This document shows, piece by piece, positions 1 through 12,100 of a stretch of 64,000 nt of DNA. Both the position numbers and the translations under genes were made by a program. Below the pieces are notes generated by a model. It saw only the letters and a program-made list of their open reading frames with translations. It was not told the DNA's origin and did not search any database. The DNA is from Straminergon stramineum (lineage: Eukaryota > Streptophyta > Bryopsida > Hypnales > Calliergonaceae), in the NCBI GenBank assembly GCA_963920665.1, contig OY987273.1, positions 14,634,501 through 14,698,500 on the forward strand, written 5' to 3'. How positions within the stretch are numbered: position 1 is the first letter of the stretch; every line of letters starts with the position of its first letter.

Positions 1-644
1 TTCAAGCTTGGCACTTTGGATTTCTAAAAATAAATTCTTCTAGATGTGGTGTTGAATCCACCTTTGATTTTGCCAGAGCTATCCAAAAAATCTCACATGA
101 TGCCGTTGCTATGTCCATCACAGGATGACCATGCTATGTCCGTTTTGTTCCTTCTCCCTTGACCTATTTTCGTCACATTAGTATATTCATTGTTTCAAAC
201 TTATTAGCAAGACTAAGATTTCTTTGCTTTGCTTTCTGTGGCAATCAAGAGGAGCGAATGATGAGGAATACAAGAAGCCGCTCATAGGACGATGCAAGGT
301 TCATTCAACCTCTAGCGAGGCCTCCTATAGCACCATGTCAAGAAAAATAGATATAACATTCTTAAAATTTGATTGTGTTGTATTCCATCTATGCTTGCAA
401 GTTCTAGCACCCATCTCTCAAACAGATTTTGAAAGGCTAGCATTTCGACCTTGAACTAAATTTTTGTTTAGAAATCAAGTGGCTCTTTGTAGTTTTCAAA
501 AGAGACTAAATCTTTGAGCTCTCATTCATGAATGCTATTATCTTGGAATCGGTGTGATAGATCTAGAGCTTATTAGCAACCAAAAGGGAAACCGATTCAT
601 AAAGGTTCAATACTTGTAGATTGATTCTTCACCCTGTAGTTTTA

Positions 645-2305
645 GAGGAACCTATTCTTGGGGGTCATCGAGCTTCCAACGAAACATCAGTCAGACCCAA
701 CTGAGGTTCGATGGGAAGCTCAATGACCCCCCCAAATTGGTACCTATATAGAACTTTTAAATTTTCCAATCATGACATTCATTGCCCAAGCTTGTTTATT
801 GTTTAAAAGCTTCATTCTGAATTCACAGTCTATCTTTCGGAACTGCTTCCTCTCACTAGCTTTGATGTAGATAAACCTACTTCTTCTCACTAGCTTCTTT
901 GCGATTTACCCTAAATCCAACTATGCAACACAAAATTAGATAACTACTATGCTTAGAGTCTTCGTAATTGATAGAGCTCAAGTTCATGATAGCAACGCCA
1001 CCCCTACGTAGTACATGTAGCTAGGACAAGGAAAAATGGGTTGGTCTTCAATGCACCCCTATGGTGACCCTCGCAGAGCCCACTTGGAAGCAAAAAGCAA
1101 CAGAATTGGTGACTTTTACCACAACACAATGTGCATAGGAAAGCAAGAAAACCCGTGAGGGTACCGATTTTGGAGGGTCATCAAGATTCCTATATGGATC
1201 TAGTTGAATCCAACTGAGGTTTGGTAGAAGTTTAGATGACCCCTCCAAATTGATACCTTCATGGGTTTTTAAACATGTTAGGGGCATGCATTTTTATAAT
1301 TGATGAGGCATGAACGAATTCTAGTTGGATTTAATGTTCAAAAACTTAAGCTTAATTAAATACTTTTGGGAATTAGTTCAAGTACCAAAGCACCTTGGCT
1401 AGCTAAAAAGGAGTTTGGGATTGTTGCAAGAAATAAAGTGTCCATGTTAAATCCTTGGCTTCAATTTGGAAAACAATTTGGTGAATAGATTTGATGGTAC
1501 CAGTTTTTTTGGGGTCAAAGAGAGTCCAGTAATAACTCGTATTTGCCCTTGAAAATGACTTTCCATTTGAAGAATTCTAGAAAAATTAATGTTTCAACAA
1601 ATCTTAGTGACGTCTTCTTCCAAATGTAGAAATGTAGTCAAAAAACAAAATTTGTTCTTGTGAGGTACCAATTTTGAAAGGTCTGACAAAGTATTGTCTA
1701 CCATCAATCGGATCTGACTAAGGGTGGGGGACAATCTTCTTGACCCCCCAAAATTGGTACCTCATAGGAACATTTTAATTTCTTTTCATTGAAGAATGTT
1801 TTTTAGAGGAGGCACATTTGGATTGTGGTTTGTTCCTTGTGCAATTAGAATTATATGTTACATGGTTGTGGAATTCAACTTTAATGTTTTATTTAAAGAA
1901 AATTGACTTTCATTTTGCACTTAAAACACTAGAAGAAAACCGTGTTGAGTTCCACAAAGTTCGGGTGACATGAAATTTTGAAAATTGCCAAAAAAAAGCA
2001 GTTTCTATTTTGGCTACAACGTAATTTTCTAAAAACTATGTTGCAGCCAATACAGAAATTGCGTTTTTTGGCAATTTTCAAAATTTCATGTCACCTGAAC
2101 TCTGTGGAACTCAACACAATTTTCTTCTAGTGAAAGTAGGGCTAGCTGTGAAGGAGTTTTGTTGACCTACACATAATTATTGAATGTGAAGTGGAATCAT
2201 TTTTGAAATGTACCAATTTTAGGGGGTCTAGGAGATCCTCTTCCAACCATAGTCGGATCCAATTGAGGTTAGTTGATAATCACCTTGACCCCCTAAAATT
2301 GGTAC
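645..2305. repeat. Family of about 100-bp palindromic repeats, four copies about 500 bp apart
   Basis: Copies lie at about 645-745, 1157-1259, 1662-1763 and 2209-2305. Each begins with an arm close to GGTACCAATTTTGGGGGGTC and ends with its reverse complement, GACCCCCCAAAATTGGTACC. A moderately conserved centre follows the pattern TCGGATCCAACTGAGGTT. Start-to-start spacings are about 510, 505 and 550 bp. The flanks after each right arm share a loose pattern (CCT..ATAG.AC.TTTAA), so the array may be an old tandem duplication of a unit of about 0.5 kb. The alternative is repeated insertion of one small inverted-repeat element. An isolated left arm occurs at about 1496-1520. Confidence 0.7.
1927..2132. 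mobile_element. CACTA-type miniature element (206 bp), AAA target duplication
   Basis: The element starts CACTAGAAGAAAACCGTGTT and ends with the near-perfect inverse, finishing CTTCTAGTG, so it can fold over most of its length into one hairpin. It is flanked by AAA on both sides (1924-1926 and 2133-2135), matching the 3-bp duplication made by CACTA (En/Spm) transposases. No coding capacity is present, so it would have been moved in trans. The two arms differ at a few bases, showing that it is not recent. Confidence 0.8.
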
Positions 2306-2742
2306 ACTCTTAGAGTTAGTTGATACCTATACCTTTCATGCCCATGATATTTGATAAGAATTTAGTGTTTATTCTTCATAATAGGAACTTCCTAGTGAAA
2401 GTTGTATAGTATGGACATGCTATGCTTTAAATTTTTGAATTTGTTTTGATCTTCTTAGTTTGTTTGGATATTATAATTGACCTTCTTGCTTTGAATATTT
2501 TGAAAACATTCTTAAACTATATTTGAAGCCCACTTTCGGGAATATCTTCAAGTTCTCAATGGCCCTTCATTTGATGAGACTAAGGTCTATGGGGGACCTT
2601 TAGATACTCTTGAAAGTGGACTCCAAATTATAAATGTATAAGAGTGACATTAACTAATTGTATACATTTGACATTGACTTTTATACTCTTGACATTGATT
2701 TCGTGAATTGTGATGATTCAATAGTAGGGGGGAGACAAAGGG

Positions 2743-4358
2743 ATGGCATCTTCATCCATTGTTTCAACTAGCAATGCCCCTCCAACTCAAGTGGTTGGAC
2801 CTTTTGAGCCCATGACTCTTGCAAATACCAACATGGAGGTCTACAATGACTCTATAGTTGAGGAAGTTGGAGAAGAAGACTTGATAAGTTGTAATGATAT
2901 AATGGATGCACATAATTGTGCAATGGATGAGCTTGAGCATTCTAAGCTCAATCAAGTCAATGTTCCCAAGAAACACAAAGGTAGACAATCCGTATTTTCT
3001 CCAAAAAGTTTTGAGACAGTATAACTTTGATAGGTAGACCTCGATTTCAATTGTTAGTTCGATGTTTGAGGACACGTGTGATTGTGCTTGTAGTGTTAGT
3101 CAAAGCAAGCACGAGGTGGTGCTTATTCATCTGAGTTCTGACTCAAATGAAAGTGTTGACATTGACTAATTCCATTTGATTGGAATTGTTTTTTTATATT
3201 ACTTTTGAGACCTCTTGCATATTAAATAGATCTATATTGAGGTTATGTTTTATGATATAAAACGCTCAGTCTTGTTATGTTCTTAGATTATTACTCTTGT
3301 AGTAAAAGTTTGGGTATCATTCTTGACTTATTATATAGTATTTGGGTTCAATTTGCAATCATATCAATCTTGAAGTATTTTGAATGTTTCCTTTGCAAAT
3401 GGATGAGTCTCCAATCAATTTAACACAAGAAGAGAGAATTGCTAAAACTTTGGGAACGGATGACACATCACAACCGGAGATTGGAGTTGAAGGTGAAGGA
3501 GACTTTGTGGAGGATGATGTGGTCAAGTATGAAGAAAAGGAGCTTCTTAAGGATGAGCTCCATAGACTTTAAAAAGTGGACTCTGTCACTACAATCTCGT
3601 CTCTAAGAATGAAGCTTGATCAACTATTTCGTCTCCAAATTCTTCTATGCAGACTTGTGGCAATGCCCATGATGAGACCAACCCTCTCTTGTGACCTTGT
3701 AAATCTTGAACAAGAATTTGTCAATGGGTACCATGATGGAGCTACAATTTTCTATGCCACGACTACTAATGAGGCTAGAGAGAGATCAAAGTTCTCAAAT
3801 GAGGAGATTGATGGGTGAGGACCATTGTGGAAGGACAATAATGACATCTTTATGAAACACGTTGATTCAATGGCTAAACTCAAACTTTTGAAAAACTGAA
3901 AATTTTGGGTTTGTGATGGAAATCACCGCTGCCTAGTGTAGATGAACTACGTTTCTAGGCTTCATTCCACCGAGCCAGATTGGCATTATGTAGTGGATTA
4001 CATTTTATTAGACACAAAGGGAAAAATTGAGTTGGTCATGCACATGATGCATGACATAAATAAGTAAGTATTTCACTATCTAGATCTTTCACATGTTGCT
4101 TCTCACTTTGTTTGGGCTTTAGATTTGCATATGTTACTATTGTTGTGAAGAATATTTATGAAGGATCATTGTCTAAATTGTAGATCCATGGAAGACTCAT
4201 AGGTGAAGACTAATTTGGTTCACACATTGTACCATGTGTCACAGCACAAAGCAAGTAAATTCCCTGTTATGCTCACAAAAATCACTCTAGAACATAACTA
4301 AGTGACTCTAAAGATCGAACCCACGAGATTCTATGAAGTATTTACTTTCATTAAGCGA
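2743..4358 (+). pseudogene. 5' exons: acidic N-terminus and ParB-like DGNHR domain
   Basis: ATG at 2743 opens an acidic, Ser/Thr-rich leader that runs in frame to about 3018, where a GTATAA donor is possible. A different-frame stretch up to the TAA at 3167 also looks protein-like, so the leader's end is uncertain. The second exon (3399-4063) contains the motif KFWVCDGNHR at about 3900-3930. It resembles the ParB/Srx-fold DGxHR motif and is followed by WH..VD.ILLDTKGK and a conserved INK. It ends at a good GTAAGT donor (4064). The third exon (4184-4358) begins after TTGTAG and ends at GTAAGC (4359) in phase 0. Known family role: ParB/Srx folds bind nucleotide or DNA. The role here is unknown. 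Confidence 0.5.
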
Positions 4359-6929
4359 GTAAGCCTTTCTATCCTCTAAATCTTCCTTTCTGGTCCTAGA
4401 TCTATAACCAGAACCAACCACCAGATGATCTTGGACCGGATTACTTCTGTCCCAATCCTAGAACTACCTGATTTCCACAATTACCCCTATTCTAGGACTT
4501 TTACCCCTTCCGGTCCTGGTACTCCTCTAGACAAATCCGTTCTAGGTTGCCTATATTTTTTCTATTTCCTATTCTGGTTTAATTTTGCCTCTATTGGATC
4601 ATTAGAGGGGTCGCCACTTGATTTTGTGAGTGGTAGGCCCACCACTCCTTCCTTGGATTATAGTGGCTAAAGGACCACTTGATCTACCCCTTCCTCTCCT
4701 AAGCTAATTTGGATCCGGTTTGATCCCTCACAACAACCCAAATAGCAATCCGGTCTGCAGGTCACACAAAAATCTCCCACACGATCCGTTCTTACTACAA
4801 TGACCTTGATGCCAAATCCTACCCGTGTGAAGCTAGGTGGTTACAAGTGTACTCTTCCGTTCCAACATTCACTAGAGTTATTCCGTTTACCAACTAAGGT
4901 GGTGAGACCTCTCAGAAGATCAGACACTCAACCGGATTTCCCATCCAGGAGTTCTAGCGCGACTAAGGATACCCTCCCTATCCGCCTAGCCTAACAACGG
5001 CTATCTCACCTGGAACTCACAACTCTAGATCTGCTGAAGCACTGAAGTCCACTCCCAACACTCCTACAACCTGCTCATACACTAAAGATCGGAAACTATC
5101 GCACCAAAGGGAAAGATCAAGTCACAAATCTCCCTACACCTTACTAACTCCACATCATGCAAACTTGCCAAGCTTGGGAGATACACACAAAACAAGAGCG
5201 CATACAAAGGTACAAGGAATTTGCAAAAAGAAGACTCTTAGTACCCTTCGTGGGCCTGACTTAAATACAAGTCAAAAAATACAAGTGGGCGAAAATGCCT
5301 GCAAAAGTTTCACCGCAACTTGGGCCGGACTTTTCGCTTCCTACCTACTCCTAACTAGATCGGAACACAATCCGCTTCCATTCCTAATCTACCTACTATT
5401 TACATGCTAAGTGACCACCCGAGATCTGATGGTGGCACTATCCGCTCCTGGCTCCATCTACTTGAAAATCTCGTTCAAGTTTCGATTCCGCTTCCCCTCT
5501 TGAGGATTTGGAACCTGTTCGCCTTCTATGGATCCTGGGGTTGAGTCCAAGTCAATGGCGGTTCTCGGCGTATTGGCCTGAGTTGCCCTAACCTCCGATC
5601 TCTTGGACTTGGGGGTCGCATCCTTCCCCTCTCCTACTGTAACGTCCGAGAACGAATCTGGGAGAGAAATATCTGAGAGTCGAATCCCACAAGAACAAGT
5701 TGCTCCCGATAGTATCCAGGTACTCTCCTCCATCCGGTCCACTGCCTTCCGCGCCTCCTTCATTGCCACTTCTACCTACTTGGCAAAGTCTATGAGAATC
5801 CTCACTATCCAAGACCCGAATGGTTTCTTCTCATCGTGTATCTTTTCATCAAATAGCTTCGCCTTGGTGGTAGCCATTCCGGTTTCCCCAAATATGGCCT
5901 TCACCTGCTCCACCATCTTCTAAGTCTGTTCCGCCATGGATCGAGCGGCTACAAAGTTGTCCTTGAGGACAAGGAGTTCCGCCTTTGTCCGATCCAATTC
6001 CTCATGTAGTCTCTGAATTTCCGCCTCTTGTTTCCGGGACTCAACTGGATCGGAAATGCATTTGGCTACCTTCTCTGGTAGCTCTCTATCCAGTGCCACT
6101 CCCACCAACTTTTCGATCGCGAGCAGGATCCTCCTCTTCAGTTCCCAATCTACTCTTACGTTGCACAGGATCTTGACGAGAGGGTTGAATGGGTCATCGG
6201 GATCCAATTCCTCCAACATGATCTTCTCGACTTCCAATTTTTCTTCCGGAGCTGAGGTGTTACGAGCGGGTGGCATCCCCTGCTTGTTGGGAGAGGTCGT
6301 CTTCTGTCACTTGATCAACAGCATATCCGGTTCCTCCTCCTGTGACTCGTTGTTCTCCTCGGGTTCGGAACCGGATTCCATCTCATCATCCGTTTTCGAT
6401 TCTTTGTATCTCAGGAGAATTTCCTGAGCCTTCCACGCCTTCTCCTCTGATGTACTTAGGAGCTGGTGGGAATGGTAGAGATGGATTAGGTAGGGACACA
6501 CCGAAGTGGCCCTACTCTTTCCTACTCTACCTACGAGCTGGGTGACCAGATCGGAAATGATCCGGGCCTAGTTGACTCTCCGGTCTCCTCTCATAGCATT
6601 GAAGATAGTGTTGGTGAGGGAGATTGTCACCCTCGTCGGCTTTTCCGAATGTAGGACCAGAACTAAGAACTGCAACAGTCGGCGCTATCGCTCATCAATG
6701 CAGTCCTCTACCGCATATCCGTCCTTTGGGTTGACTGCACCCTGGAACTTCCTGCGGACAAACTCATCCTTCCAACTCGTCATTCCTAGCCCTCCTGACC
6801 GGAAACTATAGACTGCTCTCCAAACATCCTCCGTCTAGAGATGCAGAACCGCTTTCAAAATATTATCAAATTCATTGGATAGCTTGCCCAAGAATTTTCT
6901 CACTATTGACTCTTCCTTGAAGCCCCAGG
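4359..6929 (-). mobile_element. Copy C of the coiled-coil-protein element, truncated by the chromovirus LTR
   Basis: This intronic stretch encodes, on the minus strand, a diverged relative of the protein in copies A (38.7-42.0 kb) and B (52.8-56.1 kb). Shared blocks in the same order are T(E/D)..VW..VY.F, K.GYA..DC.D.R, EKPTRVTI..(A/T)NTIF.AM, VNW and P.YL.HLY.H..LLS. These precede an acidic linker and a coiled coil. The 5' end is missing: homology stops exactly where the LTR begins (6929/6930) and does not resume beyond the other LTR. The outer 3' limit lies near 4390, in GATCTAG/GGAAAG-type sequence resembling the ends of A and B. I saw no terminal repeats, so the element class is unresolved. 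Confidence 0.6.
5458..6929 (-). pseudogene. Coiled-coil-protein gene of copy C
   Basis: One reading frame runs from the LTR boundary to about 5458. It is interrupted mainly by TAG stops, for example after HL (about 6835), in DER-TAG-RR, in VN-TAG-AR and twice in the C-terminal part (about 5917 and 5782). The N-terminal half is the globular domain shared with copies A and B. The middle is acidic (SEPEENNESQEEEPD). It is followed by a helical region with heptad-like Leu spacing and by IVRILIDFAK, which aligns with VIWILVDFS of copy B. No nuclease, protease or reverse transcriptase motif is visible. A gag-like or accessory transposon protein is possible, but its function is unknown. Confidence 0.55.
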
Positions 6930-8219
6930 TGTCACGCCCGTTAGTGACACTTACCACCTTAAGTCCACCTTCCAATGCTTTCCAAACACTTAACACTTTA
7001 GTGGCACCAAGGGTCACGCTCTCCTAACACTACACATGCCACGCACATCCAATGTTAGTCTCCAATTCCAACTCTTTGTGCTAAGTCCCAATCATCGGGA
7101 CTACTAGTACACACACACACATTATGACACTGGGGCATGTTACTTGGTAATATGGGGCGGAACTTCCATCTTATTGTGTAAAGACTCATGGTGGCAGTAC
7201 TCACCATGGTCCTAACTGCCCTTGAAAGTCATCCCAACTCCATACTAGGCTCCTTGTATATTTGCTACTTTCCACTTCGTCACTAACCGGGACTCACCAT
7301 TCGGGACACCTCAACATAGCCTAGCAAGGAGTGGGACTCCACCCAACCGGTGCCACGGGACACCTACAAGTGTCCCATGGTGCCTTGGAGTGGTGGTGAC
7401 CCCAGACCAGCAACTTTGAGTCATTGGGACTCACCAAGGCTCCAAGAGGGAGTGAAGAGGAAGACCAACCCCTCCTATAGTACTCTCTCTGGGATTCAGC
7501 AAACCCCCCCCTTGTATGTCAAAGGGGACTTCCAAAACCACTTTGGTTTTGGAAGACCACCCCATTTCTCCCGATTCACCCTAGTTTGGGACTCCCGAAT
7601 TTCCACCCGGCATAACTTTGCGGTTCGGGATCCAAATCTCACATGCGAGCCTATTTTCGACATTTACTTGACGAGTAGATGTCGATGGACTACTCACTTG
7701 CCCCATTTGGACAAGTACTCGCAAAGTTATCGCCCTCCAAAGATTCGGGTCCATTAAGAGAGGCGTCACGCCTTTACCATGGCGCTTCTCTTGGCCATAA
7801 CTTGAGGCTCCTACCTTAGAACCTCGTAATGCTTGTCAATCTAGCATCCTTGTGTTCTTAGCTTTCCAAGTATATGCTACATGACATATTTCATGCAGGG
7901 ATTCCTCATGAACCCCTCCCTCCTAGCCCTTAAGCGTCCCTGCGCCACCAGGACACCCCCACCTTTGAACGCCCATAACTTTTGACTCACAAGTCCAAAG
8001 CACGCGTTCTTTGGACGGCTAGAAGCGTCTCCTCGAGAACTTTCCAAGCATGTATCACACACCCCCAAATTCTTCCGGTGTAGAGTGTTAACACGCTCTG
8101 ATCACTCGGGACTTCTAGTCCCCCTCACCTCATCTCTTGCAAGGCTTGGGGAGTCACATCCAATGTCCCTCTTGCTCACCAAGGTGACACGAGCACGCCT
8201 TGTGATGAGGGTCATGACA
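6930..8219 (-). repeat. 3' LTR of the chromovirus
   Basis: It is homologous along its length to 13735-15022. In element orientation it begins TGTCATGACCCTCATCAC at 8219 and ends at 6930 with ...GGGCGTGACA. The outer edge adjoins copy C directly. The inner edge adjoins the polypurine tract at 8220. Confidence 0.88.
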
Positions 8220-8233
8220 CTCACCCCCACCAA
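8220..8233 (-). promoter_or_regulatory. Polypurine tract of the chromovirus
   Basis: In element orientation the bases immediately before the 3' LTR read TGGTGGGGGTGAG, a purine-rich run placed exactly where plus-strand DNA synthesis is primed in LTR retroelements. Confidence 0.8.
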
Positions 8234-9107
8234 ATGGTGTCCATACCCTCATCGACATTACTTCATGCCGGTAGTGTTAAGTTTCTAAGGTAGCCCACCT
8301 CCTTAACACTTGCATTGTGTTCCTGGGTAGCTAGCCCCACAATGCACCAAGTCCCCTTACTTGGTCTAAATGGCTAAGTCCTCAATGGTGTCATTAGATA
8401 GGTCTTAGGTCGAAGGCACCCTAGCCTTCTTCAAAAGAGGACCTAATCTAACTAGACCTACCTACTTTGAGACTTTCTCGAACCTATTTGGCTCAAAGGA
8501 ACTTTCCCAAACTTTAGTTCCAAGCTAGGCCCAATTAGCCTATCACATTTCTCACTTGACTTAGGATGATTTTAAGGCTAACCAACTTCCACTTGGACAC
8601 AACTTCAAGACCCCTTTCTAACATTTCTGCCATTAAGTGATGAACTTTGCACGCCTCAGGATAGTGTCAAGTCCCGCCCGACTTGTCTTTGCTTCACTCT
8701 AAAGACATAGTTGATCAAGCTATGCATTATCGATGGACAACTCGCAAAGGCACTTTTATAAGCCCGTGCCACTACCTTGCCCCCGCCTGGGCAAGTCCAA
8801 GGCTTGGGACTTATGTGGAATCACCCATTCATAACCCCCAAGTCAAGGCCCCTAATTGGTAGCATTCCAAAAGTTGGCTTTGCATATCACTTCAATCCTC
8901 ATCTACCCAACTTACCTCTAATGAAGAGACTAGGACTCATCTCACATTTTTGAGCCACACAATTCTGAAATGCACTTACAACCTCAAGCCACTTTAATGC
9001 CAACCAAGTATTACAAAGTGTGCCTTGCACCACTTCCTAACCAAGCACTATGCAAAGTCTATACAAGTGTGGTGTTTCACTTCCACCAACAAAGGTTGAT
9101 GTCCTCA
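8234..9107 (-). other. Untranslated region between gag-pol and the 3' LTR
   Basis: About 870 nt lie between the gag-pol terminator and the polypurine tract. Frames are short on both strands and no motif is recognised. This is a normal length for the 3' internal spacer of a plant chromovirus. Confidence 0.6.
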
Positions 9108-12100
9108 TCAACGCATCCGTCCTCGTTTGTTGCCTTGCCTTTGAACTTCATATAAGTCCACTACCTCCTTGGCATTGACCATATGTTTGGCCTCTACCCA
9201 AGTTGCTTCCTTCTCATGATACCCCCGCCATTTCACCAAGTACTCTTTACCTTTCCTCTTGGTGTTCCTACTTTTCAAGATCCCTTCCACCTCATACTCA
9301 AGGTGGTCACCAACCAACTCCGGTGAAGGCCATAACACTTGCTTGCGCTCCAGCCTCAAGGTATCTTCATAATATGGCTTGAGCAATGAAACATGAAAAG
9401 TTGGATGCACCTTGATCTCCAGTGGTAATGTTAACTTATAGACATCCTTAAACAAGCGCTTTTCAATGACAAACGGACCCGCATACTTTGCCATGAATTT
9501 GGGAGTTAGGCCCTCCGGTAAGGTGAAGTTCTTCACATTCAACCAAACTTTTTTGCCCTCCTCATACTCAACATGGCGTTGCCCTTTGTTCACTTGATCC
9601 ATATACCTCTTTTGTGCTTTGGCTAACCATACCTTGGTCTTTTCGAGCATTTGCTCTCTTTTGGCAATCAAGTCCTTTACATCTTGGTTTGGCAACGGCT
9701 CCACTTGCGCTTGCTCCAAGGCTAAGTCGGTAGGCATAAGTGGCTCCACTCCATAGGCCACTTTGAATGGCGATTCCCCGGTCGCCGCATGCTTTGCTTT
9801 GTTGTAACTAAACTCTGCCAAAACCAAGTACTCCGTCCAATCACTTTGATCTGCACTCACATAATTCCTTAGGTATTGATTGAGAACCCCATTTACCCTC
9901 TCCGTTTGTCCAGCAGTTTGAGGATGAAACGTTGTACTAAACGGAAGTTTAGTCTTCATCTTACGAAACAAGTGCCTCCAAAATGCACTTGTAAACTTAG
10001 GGTCTCTATCCGAAACAATCACCCTTGGCAATCCGTGATGTCACCACCACATGTTGAGGAACAAGACCGCGGTCTCCAATGCGGTCGCCGTCCCTCGAGT
10101 TGGCTCCATGAGTGCCAACTTGCTAAAGCGATCTACTACCACAAAGATCGCATCACATCCTCGTGACATCGGAAGGCTCGTGATGAAGTCCATGGAAACA
10201 CATTCCCATGGCCCACTTGGAATAGGCAAAGGTCATAACAATCCCGCTTGCTTTTGATAAGATGCCTGATTGCCTTGGCAAATGACACAAGTCTTCACAT
10301 AATGGGTAATGTCTTCCTTCATCCCCGGCCAATAAAACCTCTTGCTAACCAAACATATGGTGGATTTCTCCCCCCTATACCTGGCCAAAGGGTTATCATG
10401 TTCCTCTTTCAACACGGTTAATCTCAACTTGCCACTTGGAACATACACCCTAGTTTGTTTGAACTTGATCAAGCCTTCATACAACCGGATTCCTTTCACT
10501 TTCTTACCACTTCGCAAGTCACTCAAAATTTTTTGAGCTTCCGGGTCTTTCATATATGCCTCCCTTATCTTCCTAGCCAAGTCCCCTTCACCCGCATACA
10601 TCATGCGCAAAATTTGGGTGGTACTTGGCCTATGCTCCTCCTTTCGACTTAGTGCATCCGGCACTACATTCTCACGCCCCAGCTTGTGGATCAACTCCAC
10701 ATGCATAAGCGCCAAGGTATCATACCACCTCAATTGCTTTGGTGACACCCAAGCTTGGTTCTCAAAGTACTTCAAAGATACATTATCGGTGTATACCTTG
10801 GTCTTATGAAGACCAAGGTAATGTTGCCATGTCTTCAAACAATGCACCACGGCAAACATTTCCTTCTCATGAGTTGGCCACTTGGTTTGAGTTCCATCAA
10901 GCTTTTTGCTCTCAAACGCAATAGGCCACCCATCTTGCATGAGCACTCCCCCAATGGCAAAGTCGCTTGCATCGGTGTGCACCTCAAAAGGTTTCTCAAA
11001 CTCGGTAAATTTCAATACTGGTGGAGAAGAAAGCTTTTGTTTGAGTTCTTCAAATGATCTCTCACAATCATTTGTCCACACTATGGCAAGGTTTTTCTTC
11101 AATAAGTCGGACATAGGCTTGGCAATTTTGGAAAAGTCACAAATGAACCGTCTATAATAATTGGCCAACCCAAGAAAGGATCTAACTCCCTTTTGGATTG
11201 TAGGCCTTTTCCACTTTTGAATTGCCTCTACCTTTTTGTTGTTCGGCTTGATTCCTGACCCCGTCATAATGTGTCCCAAGAACTCCATTTCCATCAAACC
11301 AAACTGACTTTTCTCCCCATTTGCATACAACTTGTTATCCCTTAGTTTTTGAAGCACCACCTCAAGATGCCTAGCATGCTCCTCCACTGTCTTGGAAAAC
11401 ACCAAAATGTCATCAATGTATACAATGACAAACTCATCAAGCTCCTCATGAAATATCATATTCATGAGTGTAGTAAAAGTTGAAGGTCCATTGCACAATC
11501 CAAATGGCATGACCAAAAACTCATAGGACCCATATCTTGTCCTACAAGCCGTTTTCTCAATGTCACCCTCCGCAATGCGAATTTGGTAGTAATCCGCTTT
11601 CAAGTCAATGCGGCTATAGTACTTAGCCCCCGCCAACCGATCAAAGTGATCATCAATTTGAGGCAAAGGATAGTTGTTCTTGATGGTCACCTTATTGAGG
11701 GCCCGGTAATCCACACACATGCGGAGTTTCCCATCTTTCTTGTCTACAAACAAGACCGGTGCTCCATAAGGTGATTTGCTTTGGCGAATATACCCCTTTG
11801 CCAAAAGCTCCTTGAGTTGTTTCTTCAACTCTTCCAACTCCCTTTGGTTCAATCTATATGGTGCCTTAAACGGTGGCTCCAATCCCGGCACCACCTCGAT
11901 CTTGTGATCCACTTCTCTCTTTGGTGGTAGTTCATCAGGCAACTCTTGAGTAAGTACGTCCACAAACTTTCAGATTACATCACCAACACATTTTGGAGGT
12001 TGCTTCCCCTTAGCACCTCCATGGCTAACTCCTCCATGTGAGTCCGCCCACATCACAATCAAAAACCTATTTTCCTCTAGGTCCTCAATGCTAGCTAATA

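Larger units (their letters stand above)
1..2742. other. Repeat-rich spacer upstream of the ParB/methyltransferase-like gene
   Basis: I see no convincing coding region here; the open frames are short and lack recognisable motifs. The stretch holds four copies of a palindromic repeat, a fifth isolated arm near 1496-1520, and one CACTA-type mini-element, each listed separately. The remaining DNA is AT-rich and unremarkable. The promoter of the gene starting at 2743 should lie at the right end, but I could not identify a specific core element. Confidence 0.6.

Noticed and set aside
7350..7757. 135-codon plus-strand frame
   Set aside because: It lies wholly inside the 3' LTR; the homologous segment of the other LTR does not keep it open.
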